From an uncultured bacterium (GTDB taxonomy: Bacteria; Cyanobacteriota; Vampirovibrionia; Gastranaerophilales; Gastranaerophilaceae): 64,000 nucleotides of DNA. Shown here piece after piece: positions 54,791-62,404 of the stretch (position 1 is its first letter; each line of letters opens with the position of its first letter). Under the pieces are notes generated by a model. It was not told where the DNA came from and made no database searches. It was given only the letters and a program-made list of their open reading frames with translations. The stretch covers positions 1 to 64,000 of the forward strand of contig CADBUY010000004.1 in the NCBI GenBank assembly GCA_902797965.1, read 5' to 3'. The translations under genes were made by a program, and so were the position numbers.

Positions 54791-54861
54791 TAGAACCTCT
54801 CTTCAAGTTTTATTATAAATTATTAGTATAAAATTATATATCGTACGAACATAGTATTTTA

Positions 54862-55710
54862 TTAATTTAACTTTGGTACAATATTCTGGCTGTAGTATTT
54901 TATTAGAGTTCTGATTTGTTCATCATATTTAGGATATTGTTTTCTTTTGTCCGTAAATAAGTCTTTAAAATATCTTGTTGATTTTATAGTGTTAATATGA
55001 TTTTTTACAATTCGGATTTTTTTGTTTGACAAAATTCCCATTACCCAAAGCCAAATCTCAGGGTTTGTAATATTATTTTTCAGGAAAACATCATCTCTAA
55101 AAACTTCATTTGAAAAGCAAAGAGGAGGGTATAATATTCCGCCGTCAATTTTTGCAAAGTGTGCGTATTCTGCATTTTCTTTGTTAATGCATTTCTGCCA
55201 AACTGCATAAGGAAGCGGTGTTCTTGAGTTTGTATCGATTGTTATTTTATGTGCAATGTGGGTATGAATTTCTCTTGGATTTGCTATATATGAGTGATAT
55301 AACTTCATTAGCCAATCTTTAGCATAGTAAACACAATCATTTGCAATTACGTTTATTGCTTTTGGGAATTGTTTGAGCGGATAAATTATATTGGTGTATG
55401 TATTTAAATCTTTTACAAATTTTATTTCCAGTCCGTTCTTTATATATTTTGTAATATTGTACGGCAAATATGATAAATCATATTCATCACTCAACCATAA
55501 TATTAACCTGTCAGGTTTTACAGTTTGGTTTAACAAAGAATATAATGATAGTTCCAAATCATCAAAATTATCTTCATTAGAGGTTATTGAAACTATAACC
55601 GGAGTTTCTCTTTTTATTTCATTAACTCCTAAAAAAGTACCTGAAGTATCTGTGAACAAACGTTTAAAAGGATTAAAGATAAAAGTATAATTATATTCAG
55701 AGTTAAACAT
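54862..55710 (-). CDS. Glycosyltransferase-like protein
   Basis: A 282-residue GT-A-fold glycosyltransferase-like protein. The pattern TPVIVSITSNEDNFDDLELSLYSLLNQTVKPDRLILW near residue 35 is typical of small GT2-like enzymes, and a weaker acidic site (NDCVYY) may replace DxD. No transmembrane segment. The first 33 residues are an unusual aromatic leader. It overlaps the tRNA nucleotidyltransferase gene by eight bases. Donor and acceptor are unknown; a surface-glycan role fits the other envelope genes. Confidence 0.75.
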   Translation of the reverse strand: MFNSEYNYTFIFNPFKRLFTDTSGTFLGVNEIKRETPVIVSITSNEDNFDDLELSLYSLLNQTVKPDRLILWLSDEYDLSYLPYNITKYIKNGLEIKFVKDLNTYTNIIYPLKQFPKAINVIANDCVYYAKDWLMKLYHSYIANPREIHTHIAHKITIDTNSRTPLPYAVWQKCINKENAEYAHFAKIDGGILYPPLCFSNEVFRDDVFLKNNITNPEIWLWVMGILSNKKIRIVKNHINTIKSTRYFKDLFTDKRKQYPKYDEQIRTLIKYYSQNIVPKLN

Positions 55711-56584
55711 TATCCAAGACTCCTCTTATAATTTTACTTTCAAATGGCGTATTATTTGTTGCTTCCTGAATGCTAAGCTTTTTAGTCCATTCCAGAATTC
55801 TTTTTTCATTTCTTGTAAGTGGAAGTCTTATTTTATTCTGGTCGACTAAAAAAGGTGCAATATAAATAAACCAGACATTATTGTTAATATCTGTTATTGA
55901 TGATTGAATTTGTTTTCCGCTTACAGGAGGTACTGTTACGTCTTCGCCAAGTAGTTTATAAATTTTTTGCTCTACAAATTTATCAAAACATTCTGCACTG
56001 TTAAGGTTAAAAGTTTCGATAAGTTCTTTTCTTACTCTGTGATAACTCATATCATAGTTAATATTATTCAGATAATTGTCCTGTAATTGTTTTGTTTCAG
56101 GGCTTAATTCAAAGCCAAATCTAACAGAAAATTTAAGTCCTCGTATTATTCTTGTCGGGTCATCAATAAAACTTTCTTTATGTAGAATTCTTAGAACTTT
56201 TTTATCTATATCACTACTGCCGTTAAAATAATCAATCAATTCATTGTCTGTAGTTCTTTTAGCCATTGCATTAATTGTAAAATCTCGTCTTTTTAAATCT
56301 TCTTTTAAAGAACATCCGATATTATAAACTTTTGGCAAATGCCCTTTTCGGGGGTATATTTCTGTTCTCGTGGAAGCAATGTCAATTTCTCTGTTATCAA
56401 TGTTAACCCTTACTGTCCCAAAATCAGGATTTCTTTTTATTATATCCAGATTATTTTGAGTTGCAAAATTGATTGCATTTCCCTCATAGCAAAAATCAAT
56501 ATCTATGCTATCTTTATTCAGCAACTCATCTCTGACAACTCCGCCGACATAATACAGATTCCTATCAACTAACAAGTTAATCAC
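55703..56584 (-). CDS. tRNA nucleotidyltransferase / poly(A) polymerase family
   Basis: A 293-residue class II nucleotidyltransferase. The head domain has GGVVRDELLN near residue 14 and the metal-binding DIDF at about 27-30, then RRDFTINAMA near 98 and DDPTRIIRGLKFSVRFGF near 141. It is shorter than many CCA-adding enzymes and lacks an obvious HD domain, so it may be a CCA- or A-adding form. It overlaps both neighbours by eight bases (DUF475 gene before, glycosyltransferase after), so all three are coupled. Confidence 0.87.
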   Translation of the reverse strand: MINLLVDRNLYYVGGVVRDELLNKDSIDIDFCYEGNAINFATQNNLDIIKRNPDFGTVRVNIDNREIDIASTRTEIYPRKGHLPKVYNIGCSLKEDLKRRDFTINAMAKRTTDNELIDYFNGSSDIDKKVLRILHKESFIDDPTRIIRGLKFSVRFGFELSPETKQLQDNYLNNINYDMSYHRVRKELIETFNLNSAECFDKFVEQKIYKLLGEDVTVPPVSGKQIQSSITDINNNVWFIYIAPFLVDQNKIRLPLTRNEKRILEWTKKLSIQEATNNTPFESKIIRGVLDNV

Positions 56585-57635
56585 TCCTTACATCTTCAGC
56601 AAGTTTATTATGTCTGTTATGTATAATTGATGATACAAATGCTGATACTATAAAGATTAACCCCAAAGTTCCCGTTACAACTTCCGGAACTTCAACAACT
56701 GTTGAAGCAAACATCAGCACTGCAAGAACTCCGATTGCCCAGTGCGCCCCGTGTTCCAAATATAAAAATTTATCAAGAGTCTTTTTCTCTACAAGCATAA
56801 TTGTAAGAGAACGAACGAACATCGCCCCTATAAATAAACCAATTGTTATAATTATAATATCCTGACTTAGAGCAAACGCTCCAAGAACACCATCTAGTGA
56901 AAAAGAGGCGTCTATAAGTTCTAAATACAAAAAACCGACAATACCTGAACACTTTACTGTATCAGCGCATAACTTCGCACGTTCTTCCTGCCTTTTTTCA
57001 AGCCATTCAGCTAGTCCGTCGACAGCAAGATATGTTATAATTCCTGCAATTCCTGAGATTAAAACATTTGTTCTGATATCAAGAGGCAAAATGTTTAATG
57101 TAATACCTAAAGCTAGAAGTGCAGTTAATGTGCAAATGCCTCTGATTTTATTTAATTTCTGTATTTTTAATTCAATCGGTTTTAGCCAGTGAACAGACTT
57201 TTCCTTTTCTGTAAAGTAATCCATAAATAACATTAAAAGGAATGCTCCGCCAAATGTTACTATCGGTGCATGCGTAAGTTCAAGATAATGAGTATATTGG
57301 TCAACATCATTTAACGCCATGTTGAATACTTTTAAAATTCCAATTCCTGCAAAAATAGAAACTACGAGCAGCGGGAATAAAAATCTCATACCAAAGACTG
57401 CAATAAGTATGCCCCAAGTAATAAAACGGTGCCTCCATTTCTCTGACATTTTTTCGAGCTTCATAGCATTAACAACAGCGTTATCAAATGATAAGCTTAT
57501 TTCAAGTATTCCTAAAATTAGTGCTATATAAATACAAGTAAAACCAGTTCCGTTATGAACATGTTCTCCCCATAAAAAAGCAGCTGCTAAGCCAAGTAAT
57601 GTAACAATTATTGAACCTGTAAAATATCTAATCAT
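56577..57635 (-). CDS. DUF475 (TerC-like) membrane protein
   Basis: A 352-residue polytopic membrane protein with about nine hydrophobic segments, matching DUF475, a relative of TerC. Acidic residues inside membrane segments (EISLSFDNAVVNA and ELIDASFSLDGVLGA) are characteristic. The family is thought to handle metal ions, but its substrate is not established. AGGAGG precedes the ATG, and a clear promoter lies upstream. First gene of the coupled leftward trio. Confidence 0.88.
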   Translation of the reverse strand: MIRYFTGSIIVTLLGLAAAFLWGEHVHNGTGFTCIYIALILGILEISLSFDNAVVNAMKLEKMSEKWRHRFITWGILIAVFGMRFLFPLLVVSIFAGIGILKVFNMALNDVDQYTHYLELTHAPIVTFGGAFLLMLFMDYFTEKEKSVHWLKPIELKIQKLNKIRGICTLTALLALGITLNILPLDIRTNVLISGIAGIITYLAVDGLAEWLEKRQEERAKLCADTVKCSGIVGFLYLELIDASFSLDGVLGAFALSQDIIIITIGLFIGAMFVRSLTIMLVEKKTLDKFLYLEHGAHWAIGVLAVLMFASTVVEVPEVVTGTLGLIFIVSAFVSSIIHNRHNKLAEDVRSD

Positions 57636-57656
57636 CAGCCCTCCTGATCCAATAAA

Positions 57657-57685
57657 ATTATATTATAACTATAATATGGTGTAAA
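57657..57685 (-). promoter_or_regulatory. Promoter of the DUF475 operon
   Basis: Read leftward: TTTACA (57685-57680), a 17-bp spacer and TATAAT (57662-57657), with transcription starting near 57650 and AGGAGG just after. The divergent M48-like gene begins about 67 bases to the right. Confidence 0.8.
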
Positions 57686-57751
57686 TAATTTAAGTTAAAA
57701 AAAATTTATTTTATGATAAAATCCAAGTATAAACAATTTAAGGAGGGTTTT

Positions 57752-58588
57752 ATGAAAAAGTTTGTATTATCAATTTTTGCAGCATTGCTCTTTGTGCTTC
57801 CATCAACAGCTGCCACTTGGGATGCTGCTAACAGAGTAGATGCAGTATCAAAGGTTATAGTTTCTAAAAATAGTTTACCTGCAAAGCTTCAGTTTAAGGT
57901 TGTAGATACTGCCGTAAATAATTCAAATACATCAACTACAAATATTGTAGAAGTATCAAAGATAGATTTGGCATACGCAGGAAATGATAACGAAGTTGCG
58001 GCTGTAATAGCCTATGAGCTTGGTCAAATTATTAACGGAAAATCCGGAAAAGATAATATTAGAAAAGCTGCAAAGGCTATGCTAGCTCAAAAATTAAGCA
58101 GCGAAAACATTATTAATACAACTGCTAACAGCGAGTACTGGAACAGCAAAACAGCTTTAAGGGATCAAAAAGAAGCTGACATGACTGCAACAGATTTAAT
58201 GATAAATGCAGGTTATAATCCGCTTGCTTTAGTTGTTGTTATTACAAAAATGCCGGGTTCAAATCTGGAACTTATAATGGGCAAGCCTGCTAATTCTGAA
58301 AGAGCAATGAGTGCTTATGATTATTTAACTTATAATCATGCTGATAAGGTTAAGGTCGGTTATGGGTGTCAGGAATACAGAAACTTTTTGACATACGCTG
58401 ATCCGATAGTTGCTAAAAGAAATAGCAGCAAGCGTTTAACTAAAAAGTTTGCAAAAGAACAGGAAAAAATTAAAAATGAACGTGCTAAAAACTTAAATCA
58501 ATATAAAATGTCAGGTGGTTTAAGCGGTTGGGATGCAACTTATGCGGTTTTAAATGAACTTTCAACAAATAAAAACAATAAAAAATAA
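57752..58588 (+). CDS. Secreted M48-like pseudopeptidase
   Basis: A 278-residue protein with a signal peptide (MKKFVLSIFAALLFVLPSTA). The ATG at 57752 is chosen from AAGGAGG just upstream. The core resembles M48 peptidases: AVIAYELGQI at residues 84-93 in the place of HExxH, and DQKEADMTATDLMINAGYNPLA (E141, D143 in the third-ligand helix). Both zinc histidines are replaced (Y88 and Q92), so it should not bind zinc in the usual way and is probably inactive. A structural or regulatory role in the envelope is possible. It ends in a Lys/Asn-rich tail before a strong terminator. Confidence 0.78.
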   Translation: MKKFVLSIFAALLFVLPSTAATWDAANRVDAVSKVIVSKNSLPAKLQFKVVDTAVNNSNTSTTNIVEVSKIDLAYAGNDNEVAAVIAYELGQIINGKSGKDNIRKAAKAMLAQKLSSENIINTTANSEYWNSKTALRDQKEADMTATDLMINAGYNPLALVVVITKMPGSNLELIMGKPANSERAMSAYDYLTYNHADKVKVGYGCQEYRNFLTYADPIVAKRNSSKRLTKKFAKEQEKIKNERAKNLNQYKMSGGLSGWDATYAVLNELSTNKNNKK

Positions 58589-58617
58589 ACAATAAGAATA
58601 AATAATAAGAATAAATA

Positions 58618-58654
58618 ATAAGCTGCTTTTCTATATACTGAAAAGCAGCTTTTT
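58618..58654 (+). terminator. Terminator of the M48-like gene
   Basis: AGCTGCTTTTC (58621-58631) pairs with GAAAAGCAGCT (58640-58650) and is followed by TTTT. A short AT-rich 13-bp duplication (AATAAGAATAAAT) precedes it. Confidence 0.9.
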
Positions 58655-58784
58655 GTTAAGAATTGTAAACTTCAAAGTCGAAAATACGCAATTTATAAGG
58701 AATTGTATACTTTATATATATAAAGAAAATATATAGCTGGGATAATAGAGAATTTTCACTGCTGGAGTAAAAAAGGAAGTACTT

Positions 58785-59075
58785 ATGAGTGACGTTGGTA
58801 TTAATTTAAAAAATCTTGCAAAGCAAATTGCACAAAGATTAGATAAACTGGATGGTAATACTGATAATTTCATTAGTTCACATGCCTGGAATAATATATT
58901 TGGTGCAAAGTCAAAAGGTGGAAATGAAATTCGTACCCAAATATCAGTTTTTAATGCTGAAAAATCAATTCTGGCATATTTAAAAAGAGGAAGTTTACAA
59001 AATGATGAAAAATTAAATATTGCAATAAGCTGGCTAGATTCTGTAAAGAATAACTTTGGATATAAAAATAATTAA
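58785..59075 (+). CDS. Small hypothetical protein
   Basis: A 96-residue soluble helical protein with no recognised family. It has a polar Asp/Asn-rich region (LDGNTDNFISSHAWN near 22-36) and a Lys-rich C-terminus. AAGGA lies before the ATG. It ends nine bases before the glucosaminidase-like gene, so the two are probably co-transcribed and may act together. Confidence 0.7.
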   Translation: MSDVGINLKNLAKQIAQRLDKLDGNTDNFISSHAWNNIFGAKSKGGNEIRTQISVFNAEKSILAYLKRGSLQNDEKLNIAISWLDSVKNNFGYKNN

Positions 59076-59084
59076 CTTTTAAAT

Positions 59085-59834
59085 GTGTCATTAAATGAGA
59101 TTGTAGTTAAAACATCATCAAAAATGAATAAACCAAAAACAGAGTCTCAAAAGAAATTGAATTACGCAGATACGTTTTCTCCTGATTTAAGCGAAACACC
59201 TGTATCAACTCGTGTTGAACGCTATCAGACGGTGGAAACTGAAATTCAACAGCAAAAAAGAGATTTAGCACAAAATATGAGATCAATAACAGGTGCGCTT
59301 GATATTAGTGAATATGTAGAGATTGCAAAAATTACAAAGATGTCATCTTTAAAACCATCCAATGAGCCGTTGAATGGAAATGTTCTAAATAAGGCATTTG
59401 ATAATGTAATTAATAATTGGCTACAAAGAGCTAATAAAAAAAGAAGTATTTTAATAGGTTCTGCTGCAGATTTTATAAAAGCGTCTCAAGAACAGCAAGT
59501 TGATACTTTCTTATTGATGGGTATTTCAATGCAGGAATCTGCTTGTGGTTCATCAAAGATGGCTTTAGCAAAAAATAATGCCTTAGGTTTAACTCCTAAT
59601 GGCAGAAGCGGAATTAGCTGTCAGTCCGTAGCTGATAGTATAAATATAGGTGCAAAAACGTTACACAATAATGTTTATACTAAAGGATTAGATACAATTA
59701 ACTCTGTTGGCTTAAAAGGTAATTACTGCTGTGGAAACCGTCCGGCATGGATAAGAGGTGTTACTTATTTTGCTAACTTGGTAAGAGATGAATATAATAG
59801 GCTTTTAGCTGAAGAACAACAATTACAAGCTTAG
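59085..59834 (+). CDS. Glucosaminidase-like protein
   Basis: A 249-residue protein with a C-terminal region resembling GH73/glucosaminidase-type wall hydrolases: LLMGISMQESACGSSKMALAKNNALGLTPNG (about 145-175) has the family's Gln/Glu-ES...NN-GL pattern, with the general acid presumably the Glu in MQES. The first 110 residues are charged and probably unstructured. No signal peptide is seen, so it may depend on another secretion route or act inside. GTG at 59085 is the first start; no strong ribosome-binding site is visible, so coupling to the preceding gene is likely. Confidence 0.65.
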   Translation: MSLNEIVVKTSSKMNKPKTESQKKLNYADTFSPDLSETPVSTRVERYQTVETEIQQQKRDLAQNMRSITGALDISEYVEIAKITKMSSLKPSNEPLNGNVLNKAFDNVINNWLQRANKKRSILIGSAADFIKASQEQQVDTFLLMGISMQESACGSSKMALAKNNALGLTPNGRSGISCQSVADSINIGAKTLHNNVYTKGLDTINSVGLKGNYCCGNRPAWIRGVTYFANLVRDEYNRLLAEEQQLQA

Positions 59835-59836
59835 TT

Positions 59837-61948
59837 TTATACAATAATGTAATTATATACTTGTGCTAAAACATCATAAAAAGCATTTTCATTGCCGAAA
59901 AATACATGCATCTCAGCAGTATTCTTACCAAGCATCTGAAGGTCTTTTTGTTCAAGTGGTGGTCCTGCAGGAGTAGTTCTTGCCGGATTATCAGGTTTGG
60001 AAATTTGTCCTGTTGAACGAAGAATAGGTATCATTAGATTATTTTTAAATACTTCATATTGTGTCAAACCTTTTGTTATAACGCCAATATTATTGCCGCT
60101 TTCATCTATCAAAAGACCTCTTTGCATAGGAGCAGTATTTGTTCTGACTTCAATTCCTTTGCGTTTCGGTAAATTCTTTCTGATATCGTAATATGGGTCA
60201 TAAATTCTTTTGATTAATGTATTCATATCTTCAGAGTAAACTTCCACAATAGGATTCTTTAACTCAAAATTTGTACATAATAAGTGGTTTTTCTTAGAAT
60301 TTTCCCATTCAAATCTAAAACTCAAATAAGTTGAATTTGTGTTAAGAGTAACAAATAATGAAATAATGTCCCACGAATTTTCAAAATCTATTTTTAAGCA
60401 GGCTCTTAGCGGGTTATTAAGTACTACTTTTGAATGCAGAACTTTAAACTCTTTGCCATAATCATCAGGTATTGGTGCATTATTGTAACTATCTCCGCTG
60501 TCAATAAAATCTTTTAAAGAAAATTTAATTCCGTTTATAAAGATTTCTTTGTTTTTTATATTAAGACTTATATTATCATTTTCTATACAGGTGTCATTTA
60601 TTCTTATGTCAGGTTTTATGTATGCAGGTAAGAGGTATTCGCATTCTCCGCAACTTATATCTTCTACATAGGCAAGGTATTTGTATATGTTTCTGTAATC
60701 TTCAGTAACAGGTATTCTTTGAGTATCTGCAAGTAAATACGGATCAAATCCTTTTCTTGAAGCAATTTTTTCATATCCGTCAATTGGAGTTGCAGACTCA
60801 AATTCAATTATACCGGTGTATGGTTTATCAGAAAGATTTAAAATTCGTTTCTTATCAAAACCATGTTTAAACTTTAATTCATCAATTATTCCATTTGCAA
60901 CTTGAAGAATTTTAGAATATCTTATTTTATTTTCTTTATGAACGCTATCTGTTGAACAACCACAGATACTGTCATGTGCCTGATTTTGAAGCAGCATCTT
61001 GTATGCGTATTCAATAACTGTATCATAAGTATTTTCGTTCAATTGTTTAACAAGTCTTGAAACTAAATCAAGTTTATATGTACATTCAACATTTAATCTT
61101 TTTAAGTCAAGTCTTGAAGAATAACATCCTTGAAGGGTAAATGTTACGGAATTATCTCTCAGCTCATCTTGGAATCTGTAATTAGAAAAATTATCTTCTA
61201 CTCTGGTAAAGTAATCAAAAGGCGAGCCCAAAGTTATGTAATAATCATCTTTTAAAAGTTCGTTCATTGTTTCAATCTGGCTTGCAATATCAGGTTCTAC
61301 TCCAAGATGATCTGCACCTATTGGCAGCAGAATATATTTTTCACACTTGCCTCTTTCTGCAATTAAATCAAGATTTTTCTTCAAGATTTTTGCTTTTTCT
61401 TCAAGCGGTGCCTGTATTGAAAATACATCCTGAAAATATCCCCTGACTAAGTTTACAGTATTCATTCCAAACCACTTGAATTCACTTGGAATATCTTCTC
61501 CGCAACCTCTCCAGACAATGCATTTATCTATGCCGTAATCTCTCAGAATGTCTACTACGTTTTGACTGTGACCGAACGTATCGGGTAAATATCCTATAAA
61601 ATCGTTACAGCCAAATTTTTGAGCAGTTTTAATCCCAATCTCCAGATTCTTTGAAAAACAAGTTTTATCTGTCAAAAACTCATCAATAAGACAATAAAAA
61701 GGGCCGATAAAAAGCTTTTTATGCTTAATTAAATTTTCAACAAGCTCCCTGTTTTCAGGCCTCATTTCAAGGTAATCTTCCAGTGCACTAACTTGTCCGT
61801 CAAAATAAAAAGTCGGAACTAAATTTTTTGAAAGCATATCGAGAATATTATCAAATACTCTTAATAAACGTAATCTGAATATTTCAAACTCTCGATACCA
61901 CTCTCTATCCCAATGAGTATGCAGATAAGCAATAACATGTTTTTTCAT
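59837..61948 (-). CDS. GH38 family alpha-mannosidase
   Basis: A 703-residue glycoside hydrolase of family 38, which removes alpha-linked mannose from glycans. The N-terminal metal site HTHWDREW (H10, H12, D14) and the nucleophile region GYLPDTFGHSQ (D123, H127) are intact. The central helical and C-terminal beta domains are of normal size. No signal peptide, so it would act in the cytoplasm, perhaps on imported host glycans. No ribosome-binding site is clear. It does not overlap the upstream lipoprotein gene, which is 45 bases away. Confidence 0.93.
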   Translation of the reverse strand: MKKHVIAYLHTHWDREWYREFEIFRLRLLRVFDNILDMLSKNLVPTFYFDGQVSALEDYLEMRPENRELVENLIKHKKLFIGPFYCLIDEFLTDKTCFSKNLEIGIKTAQKFGCNDFIGYLPDTFGHSQNVVDILRDYGIDKCIVWRGCGEDIPSEFKWFGMNTVNLVRGYFQDVFSIQAPLEEKAKILKKNLDLIAERGKCEKYILLPIGADHLGVEPDIASQIETMNELLKDDYYITLGSPFDYFTRVEDNFSNYRFQDELRDNSVTFTLQGCYSSRLDLKRLNVECTYKLDLVSRLVKQLNENTYDTVIEYAYKMLLQNQAHDSICGCSTDSVHKENKIRYSKILQVANGIIDELKFKHGFDKKRILNLSDKPYTGIIEFESATPIDGYEKIASRKGFDPYLLADTQRIPVTEDYRNIYKYLAYVEDISCGECEYLLPAYIKPDIRINDTCIENDNISLNIKNKEIFINGIKFSLKDFIDSGDSYNNAPIPDDYGKEFKVLHSKVVLNNPLRACLKIDFENSWDIISLFVTLNTNSTYLSFRFEWENSKKNHLLCTNFELKNPIVEVYSEDMNTLIKRIYDPYYDIRKNLPKRKGIEVRTNTAPMQRGLLIDESGNNIGVITKGLTQYEVFKNNLMIPILRSTGQISKPDNPARTTPAGPPLEQKDLQMLGKNTAEMHVFFGNENAFYDVLAQVYNYIIV

Positions 61949-61993
61949 ACTTAAATTTTAATACAAATTCCTGTGAATGTAAAAAAGTTAACA

Positions 61994-62401
61994 TTACTGT
62001 ACATAAAAATAGTTTACTCCGATTGGATTCTTGAAGTCATCATGCGAAAATACCTGCATAACGTACTTTCCTGTTTCGTAAAAAGTAAAGTAATTTGTAT
62101 GGTAATACCTTTCATCTTTCATTAATCTATAGTCCTTTGTCCTAACGACATCTGCGCCGCCCATTGATGACAAATCAGTCATTTTAAAAACCTGAACTCT
62201 AATGTAGTCATTTGTCATCTTTTTGGGTGCAATAAACAAATAGTATACTTTAGAACCCGTATTAAAAGTTTTTTGGTCATGTAGTGCATTGTTTTCTGTA
62301 ATCGGAACACTATTAAATAATATTAATCCTCTGTCATACGCACATCCGGTTAAAACAAAAAATAATAAAAAGCAAGATAATAAGAGTTTTAAGAGTTTCA
62401 T
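61994..62401 (-). CDS. Lipoprotein
   Basis: A 135-residue protein with a signal peptide and lipobox VLTGC (C20), so it should be a lipid-anchored envelope protein. The rest is a compact beta-rich domain with an aromatic end (VNYFYVQ). It starts three bases after the TPR gene stop, so the two are coupled. No family recognised. It may be the surface partner of the TPR protein. Confidence 0.8.
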   Translation of the reverse strand: MKLLKLLLSCFLLFFVLTGCAYDRGLILFNSVPITENNALHDQKTFNTGSKVYYLFIAPKKMTNDYIRVQVFKMTDLSSMGGADVVRTKDYRLMKDERYYHTNYFTFYETGKYVMQVFSHDDFKNPIGVNYFYVQ

Positions 62402-62404
62402 TGA

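Noticed and set aside
58590..58620. Short AT-rich tandem repeat as a possible CRISPR or regulatory array
   Set aside because: Only two copies of a 13-bp AT-rich unit, next to a terminator; no spacers.
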